Of a stretch of DNA of 64,000 nucleotides, positions 1 through 12,195 are shown one piece after another. Position numbers and translations under genes: made by a program. This stretch comes from Membranipora membranacea (taxonomy: Eukaryota > Bryozoa > Gymnolaemata > Cheilostomatida > Membraniporidae): assembly GCA_914767715.1 (NCBI GenBank), contig OU612075.1, positions 5,704,001-5,768,000 on the forward strand, read 5' to 3'. How positions within the stretch are numbered: position 1 is the stretch's first letter; each line of letters begins with the position of its first letter. The notes under the pieces were generated by a model that was given only the letters and a program-made list of their open reading frames with translations, was not told the DNA's origin and did not search any database.

Positions 1-648
1 CAGCCCGATTGGTCAACTAGGACAGAAGTTGCGTCCCATCAAAGTAAGGCCTCGCTGAGGTTCGCTCGCGAGCTTTGCGCAGGGGAATATGATGTCATAG
101 ACATGCATTTTGCGTATATGTCTACCATTAGAAACTTTGGACTCGTTTAATTTTATCAAAATTTGATGAAACAAGTTGAAATCCAATGTAGCTCGTGTCA
201 TCATAGAGATTAATCCAAAGCGAAAAATTGAAGGAGATAAACGTATATTTTTGTGGGGGAAAAAAGCTGGTCTCACTTTAATAGTTCCATTTACAAAAAA
301 TGTCGAATATCAGCCGAAAACCCTGATGAGACCTCACACCAAGGGTTTCTGATGTCACGAGCAAATATGAAAGGGGTGACTTCAATGCCTCATAACACAG
401 CCTGTAGTGGTCCGAGAAAGTCAATTTTGGGCTTGTTTTGAAGCTGATAAGCTGGAAAAACAGCTTTGATAACCCCAAACTTAATTTCACGGATGCTCTA
501 ATATTCAAAGTAATCAAACTGTAGACATCAATATTCTCTTCTCAGAAGAAACTGAATAAAGTCACAACTGAGTTCTGGCCCTGGAAAATATGCGTACAGA
601 ATGCTCTCCGACTTTCTTCCTCTCGAACTATTACACAAAGATAATCAC
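1..648. other. Intron or flank beside MED27, no exon seen
   Basis: This is AT-rich sequence downstream of MED27 exon 5 on its coding strand. I looked for the missing MED27 C-terminal exons and did not find them, so it is probably intron. The short open frames here have no recognisable content. Confidence 0.5.
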
Positions 649-3162
649 CTTAGATCCGCTCCATATATCGACTTGTCCGTTATCCAGACTTGTAGACTCA
701 GCGAAACCTTTAGCCAATATCCTCTCAGGTAACAACCCCCTGAATACGATGATTACCTTCATCATCTTCTCTGAAATGAAGCACAAAACGTAGCGTGAGT
801 TTTGTGTAGTACATATTCAAAATTACGTTGGCTATTCATTCTGTTTGTAGAGTCATACCATACCTCCAAATCGATTGATAGTCATGCAGGCGCATCAAAT
901 ATAGAGACTTTGGAAAACTGTTGTTTTTTGCGCAGTGGAAAGAATAGCAATCCGGCAATATTTTTTGAATTATCTAAATGTCATGTCATGTGACCTGCAG
1001 TATGTCAGCAGCACATGCAAATCATAAATATCTGGAAGAGTGGTTATTATCCAGCCAGACCTCCGCAAATTATGCCCAAACTGTGCTTCGGAGAACAACA
1101 TGAGAGATTGGAAGTTTATAAAATTAATTATATAAAAGCTAATAAAATAAAAGGTATAATGTTGAAAATTGATAATAATGGACAATGTGCCAACGCATAT
1201 ACTATGTTAGCCTGTTGGACAAGCTTTGTTTGAGGGAGGGTACAAACCTCCCCTCAAAACCTTTTCAAAATAGGAGAATACTATTTTAGAGTATATATAG
1301 GTTTTATCCATGGCACTGATACATCTTTACGCTTCATACCTATAGTCAAGACAAGAACTGTTGAGTCACCAAGCGGACGATAGTAGTCTAGCTTAGTATC
1401 CTGATGTTTGTGTTCTAGACTAGTCTTGAGCCTACTGATGATACCGTCTACGTGGGTCGGGGGCAAATTGTGTACCTCACGTTTATTGCGCTTAGCCATT
1501 AAACCTGTAAAGAAGAAGAGAATTACAAGTATTTAGCTCTGATGCTAAGCTTGCAACAGGATAGGTGGCTTAGACGCTATGCAGATAATTTTAAGTTTTC
1601 CTGTTTCTCAAAGTCGTTGATTCCAGACAAATCATAAGGTTTCCCAAAACTTTTTCTCAAAACCGGAATGTCAGTTAATCACAGTATCACGTAAGAACTC
1701 ATATGCTAACAGTTTGCAAGTTGAAGCAAAAAGTTGGTGTCGGTCTCCATTAATATAAATATTTGAGTCAAAGTCACAACAATCCCAAGTTAGCCAATGT
1801 CTCGACCCTGATATATCAGATTTCTTATAAGTTCAATTTCAGTCCTCAATTCATGTCCATACATCATGACATCCTTAGGGTTTGTTGTCAGTTACGTATC
1901 TAGGTCACTTAGCGTTACCGTTTGATGGTCCAGTTCTTTTGAGTTGGTTGTCTCTGAGAAGACTGCTGGCACACATAGAATACTCCTGCATCCTCTTGGT
2001 CCAAGTGTATGAATTTAGCACATTGTGAAACGACTGAAACAAAATCACAGCTTCATTGTTTAGAGAAGAACGTATCCGAGCAGATCGAACCAGTGAAGTA
2101 ATCAATAGTTCTGAACAATGGCCAGAGTGATGATGTATGTCACTTGATATTAATATTCTGGCTAGGAGGTGAAATTTCCAAGATTGAAATCTCGAAATGC
2201 TATCCTTTAGTTATAGGCCTAATTATCAATGACCACAACTTACAGCATTAGTTTAAACAAACCAATAATTTGCTCAGCAATGGTCAGATTTAAAATTTGA
2301 CAGGATAGCTGCCGGCATCAGTAAATACTCATAACCTTATCATTGTGTTCGCTCTAAGCCAACAAATTAACCACTGGTAACCATGACAACAAACCTCAAA
2401 GCTCTCATTTTCTGGTTCTAATGATAAGGCCATAGTGTTGATAGACTGAGGAGGATTGTTGGAAGGAAGAGAGTTTCCGGCATTCTCGAGTTCTGTGAAA
2501 GCATTGTCCATTGTAATCAGTCGCTGTTGGATACCGCGGAGGTAAGCCTGGTTCTCCTGACCTTCTGACGGCCCTGAAGGAAAGAATAGCGATAATCAAG
2601 CTCTATGACTCTATAACTACTAACATTTTATTGAGATGCCACCTTTGGCCACATAGTAACTGGAATCAGCTGCTAATTACTGAAGGGCTTCAACTTGAAT
2701 TTTTTTAACCACACAAGTTCATCTGACGCTAGTAAAGGTTTCAGGCATAGAACAAAATCAGACATGCACTATGGGTCCAGCAAGAGAGAGACCAATGAGT
2801 ACAATTTGTAGCAATTTTAAGCCTATATATACATATAGCCAAAAGCTTGTGTGAGATTCTCAAAAGTGCTCCTATGAAAAATCAGGAAATTTACAAGCTA
2901 GGCCTACAATCAAGAGGTTATTTATATTGAACTGAGAGGAAACACTCTACTAAATAGAATGAACAACATGCATGTTTTCAAATTCGTATCTATTAGAGAG
3001 AGGAAACTAATATCCACTAATATTATGAATGATGGTTGGCCTGAAATACTCACCATTGCCAAGATTGTCAAACAATGATTGCAAACTAACTCTAAGCTTC
3101 TGTAGATGTTTCAGACTATTCTTTATGTTCTCAGCAGCCTCAATATCAGCAGTAACATCCAT
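649..3162 (-). CDS. MED27: Mediator complex subunit 27, first five exons (partial)
   Basis: MED27 is a subunit of the Mediator coactivator that bridges activators and RNA polymerase II in the nucleus. Exons on the minus strand are 3162-3054, 2573-2395, 2033-1919, 1504-1340 and 770-649, all with AG/GT borders. Their lengths sum to 690 nt (230 codons) in one frame. The chosen ATG at 3162 gives MDVTADIEAAENIKNSL, in register with the N-terminal helix of animal MED27. Recognisable stretches are the helical N terminus ending LQSLFDNLGNG, the LLRDNQLKR segment, LPPTHVDGIISRL (family form LPPQYVDDVISRI), and KVIIVFRGLL followed by VDIWSGSK (family forms KVIVVMRSLF and LDIWSKSN). The remaining C-terminal third, including the Cys-rich end, should lie left of the window; I could not find it in bases 1-640. 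No frame break is seen. Confidence 0.9.
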
Positions 3163-3484
3163 ATTTTCCAATTGATAGTTTGGCAGTAAGAAAAGGTAGA
3201 AGTGAAATCTTGGAGAAGAAAAAAAGTGATTTTCACTCACTCTAAAAACAAATTAGCGTGATTGCAACACATATTGGTAACTTGGATATATATTGTCCGT
3301 CCCATCTAAAATGGATTATGGTGGTTCGGATCTCAGTCGTTCACCTTTGTTGGACCTTGAGGAAGAACGGAGAATTATGTTTTCGGGTTGTCTCCTCCTT
3401 GAGTAAGGGAGCACAACTCCTAATAACAAATTGCACCTTTCTCACTCTAATATCGGCAGGTAAGGGGGTTATTGGCAACATAGC

Positions 3485-3571
3485 CTAAGTGCTCAGACGG
3501 CTCCATTGCAAGTTAGTGGCATAACATTGTGTAATGCCACTTACGCGCAATGGCACCTTCTGAGCACTTAG
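3485..3571. repeat. Small inverted-repeat element (MITE-like), CTAAGTGCTCAGA ends
   Basis: The segment begins CTAAGTGCTCAGA and ends with its reverse complement. The arms continue inward (CATTGC/GCAATG and GTGGCAT/ATGCCAC), so nearly the whole element can fold into a hairpin. Related ends occur near 13262-13375 and in part near 58110-58160, so it is a dispersed family and not a local accident. Confidence 0.6.
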
Positions 3572-3847
3572 ACTATTGGCAACAGGGAGTCGGCAAGGTT
3601 TCTTTTAGACTTCTGTTTCAATATATTGCTCAAGTATCGAAACAATACAGGAGACGGGAGAATTCATTTCATTCTTAAAAAAACATTAATGATAAGTCTG
3701 ATCTAACATTGATTATAGGTAATGCTTTCGATTGAAGCAATATGTTAGCTCCTTGGGTGAAGGGATATATCGGATTGAATGCATCAGTACTCCAGCTCAG
3801 AGCTCTGCCCCAGTGGCGTATATTACCACTCACGGCCCACGGATTTC

Positions 3848-3942
3848 CGTGAGTGGCTGAATAGCTCAGTGTGTAGAGCGTCTGCCTTATATTCCCTGTT
3901 AATAAGATTGTTGTGGGTTCGAATCCCAGCACGGTCATTTCT
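3848..3942 (+). repeat. tRNA-like sequence (tRNA pseudogene or SINE head)
   Basis: It has an A-box-like TAGCTCAGTGTGTAGAGCG and a B-box GGTTCGAATCC spaced as in a tRNA. The flanking sequences do not pair into an acceptor stem, so this is not a working tRNA. It is a decayed tRNA copy or the head of a tRNA-derived SINE. Confidence 0.5.
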
Positions 3943-4344
3943 TTTCAAATGGGTGCTTTATAACTGGAGCATTTTTACCGTAATCTTCTACTGCTATTGA
4001 GTTGTTTTCTGAAAGTACCCAACAGCTCAGTGAGCTATTGAAATACCTCTCTGCTTGCACTATTTTGCTACCGATATGCAAAAATTTCCGTGCTTAAGCG
4101 CCCCTCCCACACCCTCCCCGCCACGCCTACGGCGTGTGGATCGAGCTGCGCCAGATTATTATGCTCATCTCTGAAAAGTCAGTGAGTGAAATTTTTTAGA
4201 ATATACGCCTCTGCTCTGCCCTTAGGTTTTTGGTGCTGTTTACATTTATTCAAGTTTATAAGAATATGATTTAAGAGCGCCAATATCAATATCAACACCA
4301 TATAAAAACAATTATCCTGCTATAATCAACTGATTACAGCACTA

Positions 4345-4432
4345 AGACTAGCTTGTCTTGGCAAGTTTTGTCAAGCCCCACCGAACAAAGCTTGTCAAGA
4401 CAGTCTACACGGGGGGGGGGGGGGGGGCCGTC
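4345..4432. repeat. Poly-G tract beside a CCGAACAAAGCTTGTCAAGACAG repeat
   Basis: A run of more than 15 G follows the motif ACCGAACAAAGCTTGTCAAGACAG. The same motif sits beside a poly-C run at 46770-46820, with a shorter related form at 11690. It looks like a small dispersed repeat with a homopolymer core. The exact G count may not be reliable. Confidence 0.5.
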
Positions 4433-5037
4433 GGACAGGGGCAAAGTCTGGGGGGCTCAGACTAAGACATTCTCTGCATTAAGTTATCTAAATATGTATC
4501 CAAGTACATTGAGGAGTCAACTCCATGCAAAAGAATCAGTAGACCTTTCAATCCAGCTAAACTTGTAATAATATCTTAGTCTATGACACTGTGTCTATGG
4601 CTCTTCAGGATCTGATGCTAAATGTTCATGTATCCTGATGCTGGTGTCTATGAAACACAGTCTATGGCACATGAAGGTGTGATGTTGATTGATTAGAGCA
4701 TCGAAGTATCAAGCATTTTCTTTTTTGCTCTCTGACGGTTTAGTTTTACAAAATCTAACCGCTGGTGGGATTCCTGCAAATGTTCATTGAAAGTATCAAT
4801 CAACGATTCATAAAACTAAGCTCTTTTGATATTCACAGTGGAAATTACATGAACTTATATACAATGATAATAGTCGCAAACGAAGACTTTGATTTAACAT
4901 CAAAGTATCCACTTCCGACGTCAAATGACAAAACTGTTGCAAGCGATTATCATTCATAGCTTTTGGACAGGTTTAACTTATGCAAAAAAAATCATAGGTC
5001 CTGTTGAGACTGTGCTTTTGCCCAATAAAATCTTTAA

Positions 5038-8000
5038 TCACATTGACAATATGGTTTTGAGCTGCAGACTCTTGACTCTACCTCGGTTTCTGTTCTGAAT
5101 CCTAATACGAGCAATGTTCAAGTTTTTCTGTCTCTGTTGCAGGCATTTCTCTTCAAGCGCTTGCAGAGTTGAGCTTATTTCTTTTTCAAGCAAATGATTG
5201 TACTCCTCCTGCAGGCAATATACTAGCAAGTTATAGATTAATGATTTGATATATTCATTTATCATTATATTAGTTTGGAAATATGATTTTCGGCGAATCA
5301 ACTCATTCCGAGCAAGAATTATCTTTACAGCCTTGTTTTATCTTATGTAGGGGGAGGGTAGTGGTATGAGACCGTACTCTCCAGAGAACAGGTGATTGAC
5401 ACCCATAGAGCTCAAAGACCCCGGGACAATTTTTATTATTACTGATAGAACACATCCTTGATGTTAGAAGGATGAGTAGTTCCATCGGTTGGTTTTGTGA
5501 TTACATGATTTGTCTGAGTCTGAGAAGTTTGTGATTTGTGAGAGTTGTAGGTTGAAGTATGATTTGAGTTGTGTGGTTTGTGGGTAGGGAGAAGCCAGTG
5601 TAAATCCCTGGAGACGAGAGCGGGAATCGAACCCGAGACCTCTCATTTGATAGCAAAGGATGTGATCATTTGCGCTATCAAAACTTCTTTACAGCATAGC
5701 AGCAGTGGTGCTGCCGCTCATCAATAAAACCAACCCAAATAGTTCAAGGTTCTCGGACTGGTTTGGGGGTTTACCCAAACTTTACTTAATCTTTACCCAA
5801 ACTTACGATACTTCCCCAAACCAAAAACTGCAAACCCAGAAAAGTGATCTGAGGCCGATAATTGTTTTTCTGTGGTGAGAACCACCATACTAACCCTGCT
5901 ATCTGCCGCCCTGTATATCTCCACCTCTCTGTTCTTAATGTGGTTTACTAGATCAGATCTACGGGAGGTGCTCAGTACTTCTGTTGACTGGAAGACTGGC
6001 TGTAATCTGAATGAAATATATAAAATAAGTTTCAGCACTAAAAAGAATGACTTGTTTAATGTACTTCTCCCATCAGGTTTGATATTGGAATGAGGTCTCC
6101 TTTCTTTGAGATATATATTGAAAGAAGACTAACTGCCTGAGAAGTTATAGGTCAATATATCAAAGGATAAGATATTGTATGAGGCAATCGATCAATAAGT
6201 AAGATGTATATTGTTATTGTAATCTGTAATTATTGGCACAAAATTAATCACCCAGAAAAATATCTAAAATAACAAGTTTCAGCACTAAAATAAATGACTC
6301 AAAACGATTCAATTTTCTTCTCCCTTCAAGTTTGATTTGGTAATCCCCGTTGGAACTGTAACCGTTGGAATGAAGTCTCCTTTCTTCGCAATATATATAG
6401 ATAGATATTTTTGTGATTTACTATGATGACGATAAACATTTTATTGCATTTTTTATGTACTGTCAGATCTAATTTATACATTTTATCGTATATTGATTGA
6501 CAAATTAAAGTATTCACACAAAAAAAAAATCTGTCTGTGAAATAAGAGGCCAATATATCATAATTATAGGATCAGATATTGTATACATCTGGTCGAAAAT
6601 TTTTGGTTTTCAAGTTTTTAAATTACTCTCAAATAAGAGAAGTTGTCATCTGTTTTTCCAGGAGGAGACAACTTTTTGTGTCATCCTTCCATTGATGCAC
6701 ATGTCTGTTCATAATGACTTAGAGTATGTATTTTCAATACTAATAACACTACCTCCAAACAAGAAGGGACAGGTTTCATGTTAAAAAGTAAACAATGCAG
6801 GTGAAGCAAGAATCAACTTAGAGTAATACGCTAGGAAGTCATTTTTTCCTATACCTTCTGATGTTTGGGGGCACTTCACTTTTGTTTCTAATTTGGGTGG
6901 TATCAGAATACTTTACCCAACTGAGCCACCTCCTAGTCCTGGGTGGTATCAGGGTACTTACCTAGCCCCTCACTCCGCTTTGACTACGGGCCTGGGTCAG
7001 TAGATGAAACTATTTAGTCTTCTCTATTTTTAATCTGATGATCACAGTTACTTACAATTTGCGAACTTCTTGGCTCCTCATATCCAATGTTACATCTGTA
7101 TGCCATTCTTTAGCTGGCACATTACCGCTTATAATAGCTGCAGTCACATCATCCAGCGATAGGTCTGCATATACATGAATAATAGTTATAAACATATAAT
7201 AGCTTGTATATGTATTTTTTCTGCCAAAAAAAATACTGTCAGTATTTTCAAAATATAAACGATATTTTGTTAAGATAATAACCTGTCGGGTGTGCTCCTA
7301 ATTTCCTTGAGAGAAAATTACAGCAAATACAGGCCTTACAGTCTAGTTTGTATTTTTTGTTGTGATGATCTGGGATCAAACAACACTTAACACTATTATT
7401 AAGTTTTTGTTCAGACAGACTTTCTAATAGTGTCAAGTAGATGTTGTGAGTCCCTACCATCATCACCAAATACACTCACTAGCCTGTAGGTTAGCCTGTT
7501 TCTGCCTTTGCTCCCATCTCTCTTTGATCTCCTGAGAGATTCTGTGAATCTTTTGTGTGATGAGCTCTTCATACTCATCCTGATACAAAAACAAACCAGG
7601 CCAGCGGGGATCAGCGTAGGCAAGCAGAGGCACTACCAGGTTACCCACGGCAACACACTCTCTTTCTAGGTTAGATTAATTTTCTAATATTCTAGGTCAG
7701 CAAAAAGAAATGACATTTGCAAAGAACGGAGCAAGGCTAGTTAGAGCCATCAAGAAATTTATCATAATACAATTTTTAGTGATGCTGAAAGGTCTGCATG
7801 CTGCTTGTGCGAGTGTTCAGTTGGCTCCTGGATATCTAAGTCTCTCGGATTCGATTTTGATGCGATCAGAAAGTATTGTCACATTTGATTTGATCCGGGT
7901 GTCAGTAAAACAATAATGTAGCATAAATACCATGCTGTGGGCAGTCTTGTACATTTCCATCTCCACTTTGTTTGCAAAATGAGTGAGACTAGCTGTACGA

Positions 8001-8424
8001 CGGTCCCTGTGGCCCTCTGTTGATAGGAGCATGGCTTGTACTCTACAACAGAAGAGGATCCTTTTAAACAATAAATATTTCAAAAAGAAAATCAAGTTTG
8101 AAATGAAGTTAAAGATATATATATACACAGTCGATAAAAGTACAAGCACTTATATCAGACCGAGCAATAAAGACAGACTGACAGACAGACACACAGACAG
8201 TGTTAACCTGACTACAGCATGAGCATTTGGTGAGGGTTTATTGGATTTACTCCAAGGTAGAAAGTCAACTTTAGCTCCGTGACAATGACAATACTGAGGT
8301 TGAGAGGTACTTACAATTGGCTAACTTGCTCACGTCTCATATCTGAAGTCATATCGGCGTGCCATTCTTTCGCTGGTTGATCGACTATCCCGATAGGTGC
8401 AGCTGTTATTGCGTTATCAGCCAT
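5038..8424 (-). CDS. Stand-alone tandem KIX-domain protein (CBP/p300-related)
   Basis: Six exons: 8424-8315, 8042-7931, 7579-7480, 7164-7056, 6006-5895 and 5208-5038. They sum to 714 nt, giving 237 residues with start and stop. Exons 1-3 encode KIX1 and exons 4-6 encode KIX2; in CBP/p300 this three-helix domain binds phosphorylated CREB, MLL, Myb and other activators. KIX hallmarks are AKEWHADMTSDMR...LVQAM, HFANKVEMEMYKTAHS and DEYEELITQKI in KIX1, and AKEWHTDVTLDMR...LLQPVF, HIKNREVEIYRAADSR and EEYNHLLEKEI in KIX2. Exon borders fall at the same places and phases in both, so a three-exon block was duplicated. Nothing else of CBP (TAZ, bromodomain, HAT) is encoded. The Tyr and Lys that contact phosphoserine in mammalian KIX (Y658, K662) align with His/Gln in KIX1 and Ser/Gln in KIX2. 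A nuclear adaptor or competitor role is inferred. Stop codon 5038-5040 overlaps an ATTAAA. Confidence 0.87.
5475..5695 (-). repeat. tRNA-derived SINE-like fragment in the KIX gene intron
   Basis: On the minus strand an A-box-like TAGCGCAAATGATCACATCC is followed by the B-box GGTTCGATTCC, as in a tRNA. There is no matching acceptor stem. It lies in the intron between exons 5 and 6 of the tandem KIX gene. Confidence 0.45.
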
Positions 8425-9400
8425 TCATATAGACTGTTGTGGAACAGTTTGACAGCTCAAATGGCTCTGAATGGCATTCAAATTTCAAAAATACAATGGA
8501 TTACTACAAAACTCCAATCAAAGCTGCTTAACTAGACTAGACTATATGCGATTTGACTGTAATAAAGTGCAGTACTCGTCTTGATGCTATGAGAAGTGTC
8601 AGTTTGCACTCTAAAACTATAGCCAAACCCTCTTGTTGTATCACTGTTTAAGTCCTTGACACATCTAACTAACGTAAGATAACATGATATAGATGTTTGA
8701 ATAGCCGATAAAAAATAAGATAAACAGTCTGACTGTTTACCTATTGAGGAGGAAGCAATTTCAATTTAAAATTGGACTGCTGTTAAATTCCTTATTCAGT
8801 TGTGACTCTCATCAAATGCATAATTACAATCATAAAAATAATATAACACGTAAATAATATATATCATATGTTTATAACTATCATTTGGCTACTTGCCATC
8901 ACTAATATTTCAGTGTTAGCACAACAAAGGGATTTCCGCCAGAACAGCTTGTATTTTGTAAGGATAAACCTGCCTTGTTAGGGAATTCCATAGCGTAATT
9001 GCATGCTTTATGACAAACCCTGAAGCCCAAACCCCTGTTTTTATTGCAATGTTCAGAGATGCTCATGGCAGTGCATTATGGAAAAGATCTAAGTCAAACA
9101 TAATTGTAATGGGCTGGGAATATTACTGCTTTAGAAGGTGAGATTTGCCTGTACCGCAGTAAATAGCAGTACACTGGAAGCTGATGAGATTCAGTCTATA
9201 GCGATGAGTAGCTCTAGTACAATGAACCCAGCTACAGATTCTCTGTGATTTGGACGATGGTAAATTTGTTCGAGCACGCTGCCATTTAATACTATAATAA
9301 ATCAGCTAGCTCTTAGGATTGTATACCACATCTGTGTATTCCGTGTTCTGACTGACACGTGGAAAGACATGCTGACAAGCTGGGTAGACAGCTAAAAACT
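8425..9400. other. Upstream of the KIX gene, no gene recognised
   Basis: This is AT-rich sequence 5' of the tandem KIX gene and should hold its promoter. I saw no exon with splice sites, no clear TATA box and no repeat that I could match elsewhere in the window. Confidence 0.4.
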
Positions 9401-9404
9401 CACT

Positions 9405-9665
9405 GCAAGGGGTGCCAGCAATGGGCCATGTAAGGCCATAACCCTAACACGTACGTTGTGTAGTGAATAGCGGGTATGCTAGCTCACATCAACACATTCT
9501 TTTTTGGGGATATGAGATGGCGCAATCCGTTAGCGCGCTTGCTATTCACTGCCAGACGACTGGTGCTGGAGGAGTTGTGGGTTTGAATCCCTTACGGGGA
9601 GCTTTCAATGTTCATTGTTCCAGCACCGAGCACCGTCGGGCCTCGGTGTATACCTCTTTTTAGGA
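9405..9665 (+). repeat. tRNA-derived SINE, copy 1
   Basis: The tRNA-like part has A-box TGGCGCAATCCGTTAGCGCG and B-box GGGTTTGAATCCC, then a shared tail containing TTGTTCCAGCACC. The preceding bases (GCAATGGGCCATG..., TAGTGAATAGCGGGTATGCTA) also match 31846-31970, so the repeat extends beyond the tRNA part. Related copies lie at 30390-30545, 31846-32160 and 54655-54815. Confidence 0.65.
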
Positions 9666-9689
9666 TTCATCTCACAATATAGACAACTA

Positions 9690-9925
9690 TGATGAAATTG
9701 CTTCTCGGACTATCGGCTAAGATCAAAGTGTCGCTGCCAATGGGCAATTAGTGCCTGTTTCAGTTTCTGGCAGCTTGCTGCACACTCACGCTTAGTAGGT
9801 CCTCTATGGCCTCACCTCTAGGATGCATTCTAGTTTTCTAGGATGTACCACACTCTCAGTACGAGGATTTTGGGCAACTTGCGTTCCTCTTTAGGGGCAG
9901 CCTCTGTTTTGTCATAAACAGGGTC
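9690..9925 (+). repeat. Dispersed repeat shared with 58676-58905 (inverted)
   Basis: The block runs from CGGCTAAGATCAAAG through TTAGTGCCTGTTTCAGTTTCTGGCAGC to GGGGCAGCCTCTGTTTTGTC. It recurs as its reverse complement near 58676-58905 with scattered differences. It has no coding content and its class is unknown. Confidence 0.6.
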
Positions 9926-11071
9926 AAAGAAATCAACAGTGTGCCCATTTCTGTCCATCTTTTGATTTAGTCCGTCCAACTATGTCCAAAAATGGACAGA
10001 CACGGGCAGGAGGACGTGAATCCCGTCCGCCCCACACCTCTGGTTGCAACTGCTTATCAAACCGCTGAGGATCAGCTGAGGATGCTGTCAGCATGTATAT
10101 TAACAATGGTGATATTGTGCAAACCTCTGATAACACGTGCCTGACTGTACTGACCATAGAAATAGAGTATCGATGTCTATGGTACTGACTTAATATCTCA
10201 ATGATTACTATAATTACTAAATGATTACTAAAAAATATTGTTAAAACTTTGAGTATTTATTAAAAATGGTATTTCATAGCTTCTCTGTCCTACAGGTACG
10301 ATGGATGATGGTGATGATGGCATTTGGATTTCTTATACTGAATGTGTTTGGCTACAAGTTAAAGCAGTCAAGCAATGATGATGATGGCCAGGCCAAAACA
10401 GTGAGTGTAACAATCATATCATCATGAATATTCTACTGTCAAATCTTTTGCAAAAGACGGCATGGAAAGATATGACAGTTAGGGACTGGCTATTTTTGCA
10501 AGCCCATTGTTTGGCAAAAGAAAGCTAATGATGCCAATCCATTAAGGAGTTCAATGAACACAACAGACAAGGAAATTTACAACCGAAAAACTTTAAATTA
10601 AATAGAAAAATAAAGAAAAATAGTCTCAAAAGATTGATTGCATCAATCAAAATATACCATTGAAATAGATATAGTCGCCTGAGTTGATACCATTACCAAC
10701 TCGATTTTGTTGTTTCCTCATATGCTATTCTACCTAAAGTCCACACTGATTTCGAGATTTCACTATTAACATGTGTATCTCTGATCGATAGAGCCTCTGT
10801 CGTAAATAATTGGCACCTACATCAGGCTAAAAGAGAGGACAACTCTCATTTTATCAAACAGACATGATCCAAAAACATATACCTAGCTCTGCATTATTAG
10901 CAATTTTTTCCTTCTCTCTTCTGAGCTTAGGCTAGCAATACACAGTTTCGATGTAACTTTGTTTGTCAAAAGTATGTACTTTATTCTCTTCTAAAACTGA
11001 AAATAGTTAAGATAAGATTTTAGGAAAGCAAAAAACAACCACTGTTCGTATCGAAGTATTCCCATAGCAAC
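9926..11071. other. Intergenic, no gene recognised
   Basis: I see no supported exon. A short open stretch around 10300-10400 (plus), with a possible acceptor at 10294 and donor at 10401, would encode a hydrophobic run (MMVMMAFGFLILNVFGYKL). It is too short and isolated to call. Confidence 0.4.
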
Positions 11072-11353
11072 GTGCAAAAACTCAGGTCTAGAAGGGTCTA
11101 GACACTAGACTCTAGAGTACGTTATCTCCCCTGTTACAGATTAACTTACTATAATATCTTTGCTAGGCTACCTTTGGCCATAACCGATTTGGCATTATTT
11201 CTGATGTATGTATAACAGCCTGGTAACTGTCCTAGGCCAACCAGGGCTAGGTTTACTGAATACTGTTAGTGGATCAATATTTTAGTGTCAATCTGTAACA
11301 AGGGAGATAATGAACTCTAGAGTCTAGACCCTTCTAGACCTTGGTTTTCGCAC
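11072..11353. repeat. MITE-like inverted-repeat element
   Basis: Two arms of about 75 bp are inverted: GTGCAAAAACTCAGGTCTAG...GTTATCTCCC...TGTTACAGATT on the left and AATCTGTAACAAGGGAGATAA...CTAGACC...TTTTCGCAC on the right. They flank about 115 bp with no coding capacity. This is the form of a non-autonomous DNA transposon. I did not find a convincing target-site duplication. Confidence 0.6.
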
Positions 11354-12190
11354 TTTGAATTCGGTTATATCTTTCAATAAGAAGAACCTGGCATTGGCTC
11401 TTCTTCTAATATATTGGCTAGTAATACTCCCAACTCAACACATTATAAAACCTATCGATCAATTATTGAGTTGTTCATTGCACAGTGTCATGCTCACCAT
11501 TAATACTGTAGTGAGGCCATCACCCATTTCTTTTCATCTTGATGACTTTAGGCACACTGATCGAGTGATATACTATTGCATGTATATCTCTGATCGATAG
11601 ACAGTGAATTAATTCACCTAGCCTCAGGGCAGTTGAAATGTAGTGTTAAGGAGACATATGGTTGATTACCCTAAAGTCTATAGCCTGTCTTGACAAGCTA
11701 CCGAACAAACCAGATAAAATCATGACAAATAGCCTCAGTGTTCTTTCATAAATAGGGAAGTGAAAACTTGGCACATGATATTCTGTGAGTCAAGCTTATG
11801 CACATATGTCTATAAGCAAAATGCTGTATGATCTATTTGACTATCGCTTTAATTTCGACGGGACAATTTTTATCGATGTCCGTAGTGATAATATCAAACA
11901 CAAGAAAACACTATAAAACATAAATGTTGTGAGTGAAAACCGAGACGCCGAGACGAGACCGAGACGTATATCGATGCCGACAAAAATAGAAAACTGCCAG
12001 TTTGTTGGGATCTGAAAATGATACATAATTGACAATTGATCAATGGTCACGATAATAGATCATAATACAGTATAGTTAGGTGTTGACCGTACATATGGCC
12101 AATTGGGTAACATGTGTCTGTCTCGGGGAGACAAGTCTCACAAGACCAAGGCATTGCCATCACTATGGGCGGCAATATCAAAAGACAAGT
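11354..12190. other. Intergenic, no gene recognised
   Basis: AT-rich sequence downstream of the TAZ2 gene. The phrase TCTCTGATCGATAGA at 11585 recurs at 10780, and a close variant occurs at 22577 and 43890, so part of this stretch is dispersed repeat. Confidence 0.4.
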
Positions 12191-12195
12191 GAGGA

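Noticed and set aside
3779-4000. Candidate working tRNA from A and B boxes
   Set aside because: No acceptor stem can be paired and the anticodon arm is irregular, so it is called tRNA-like only.
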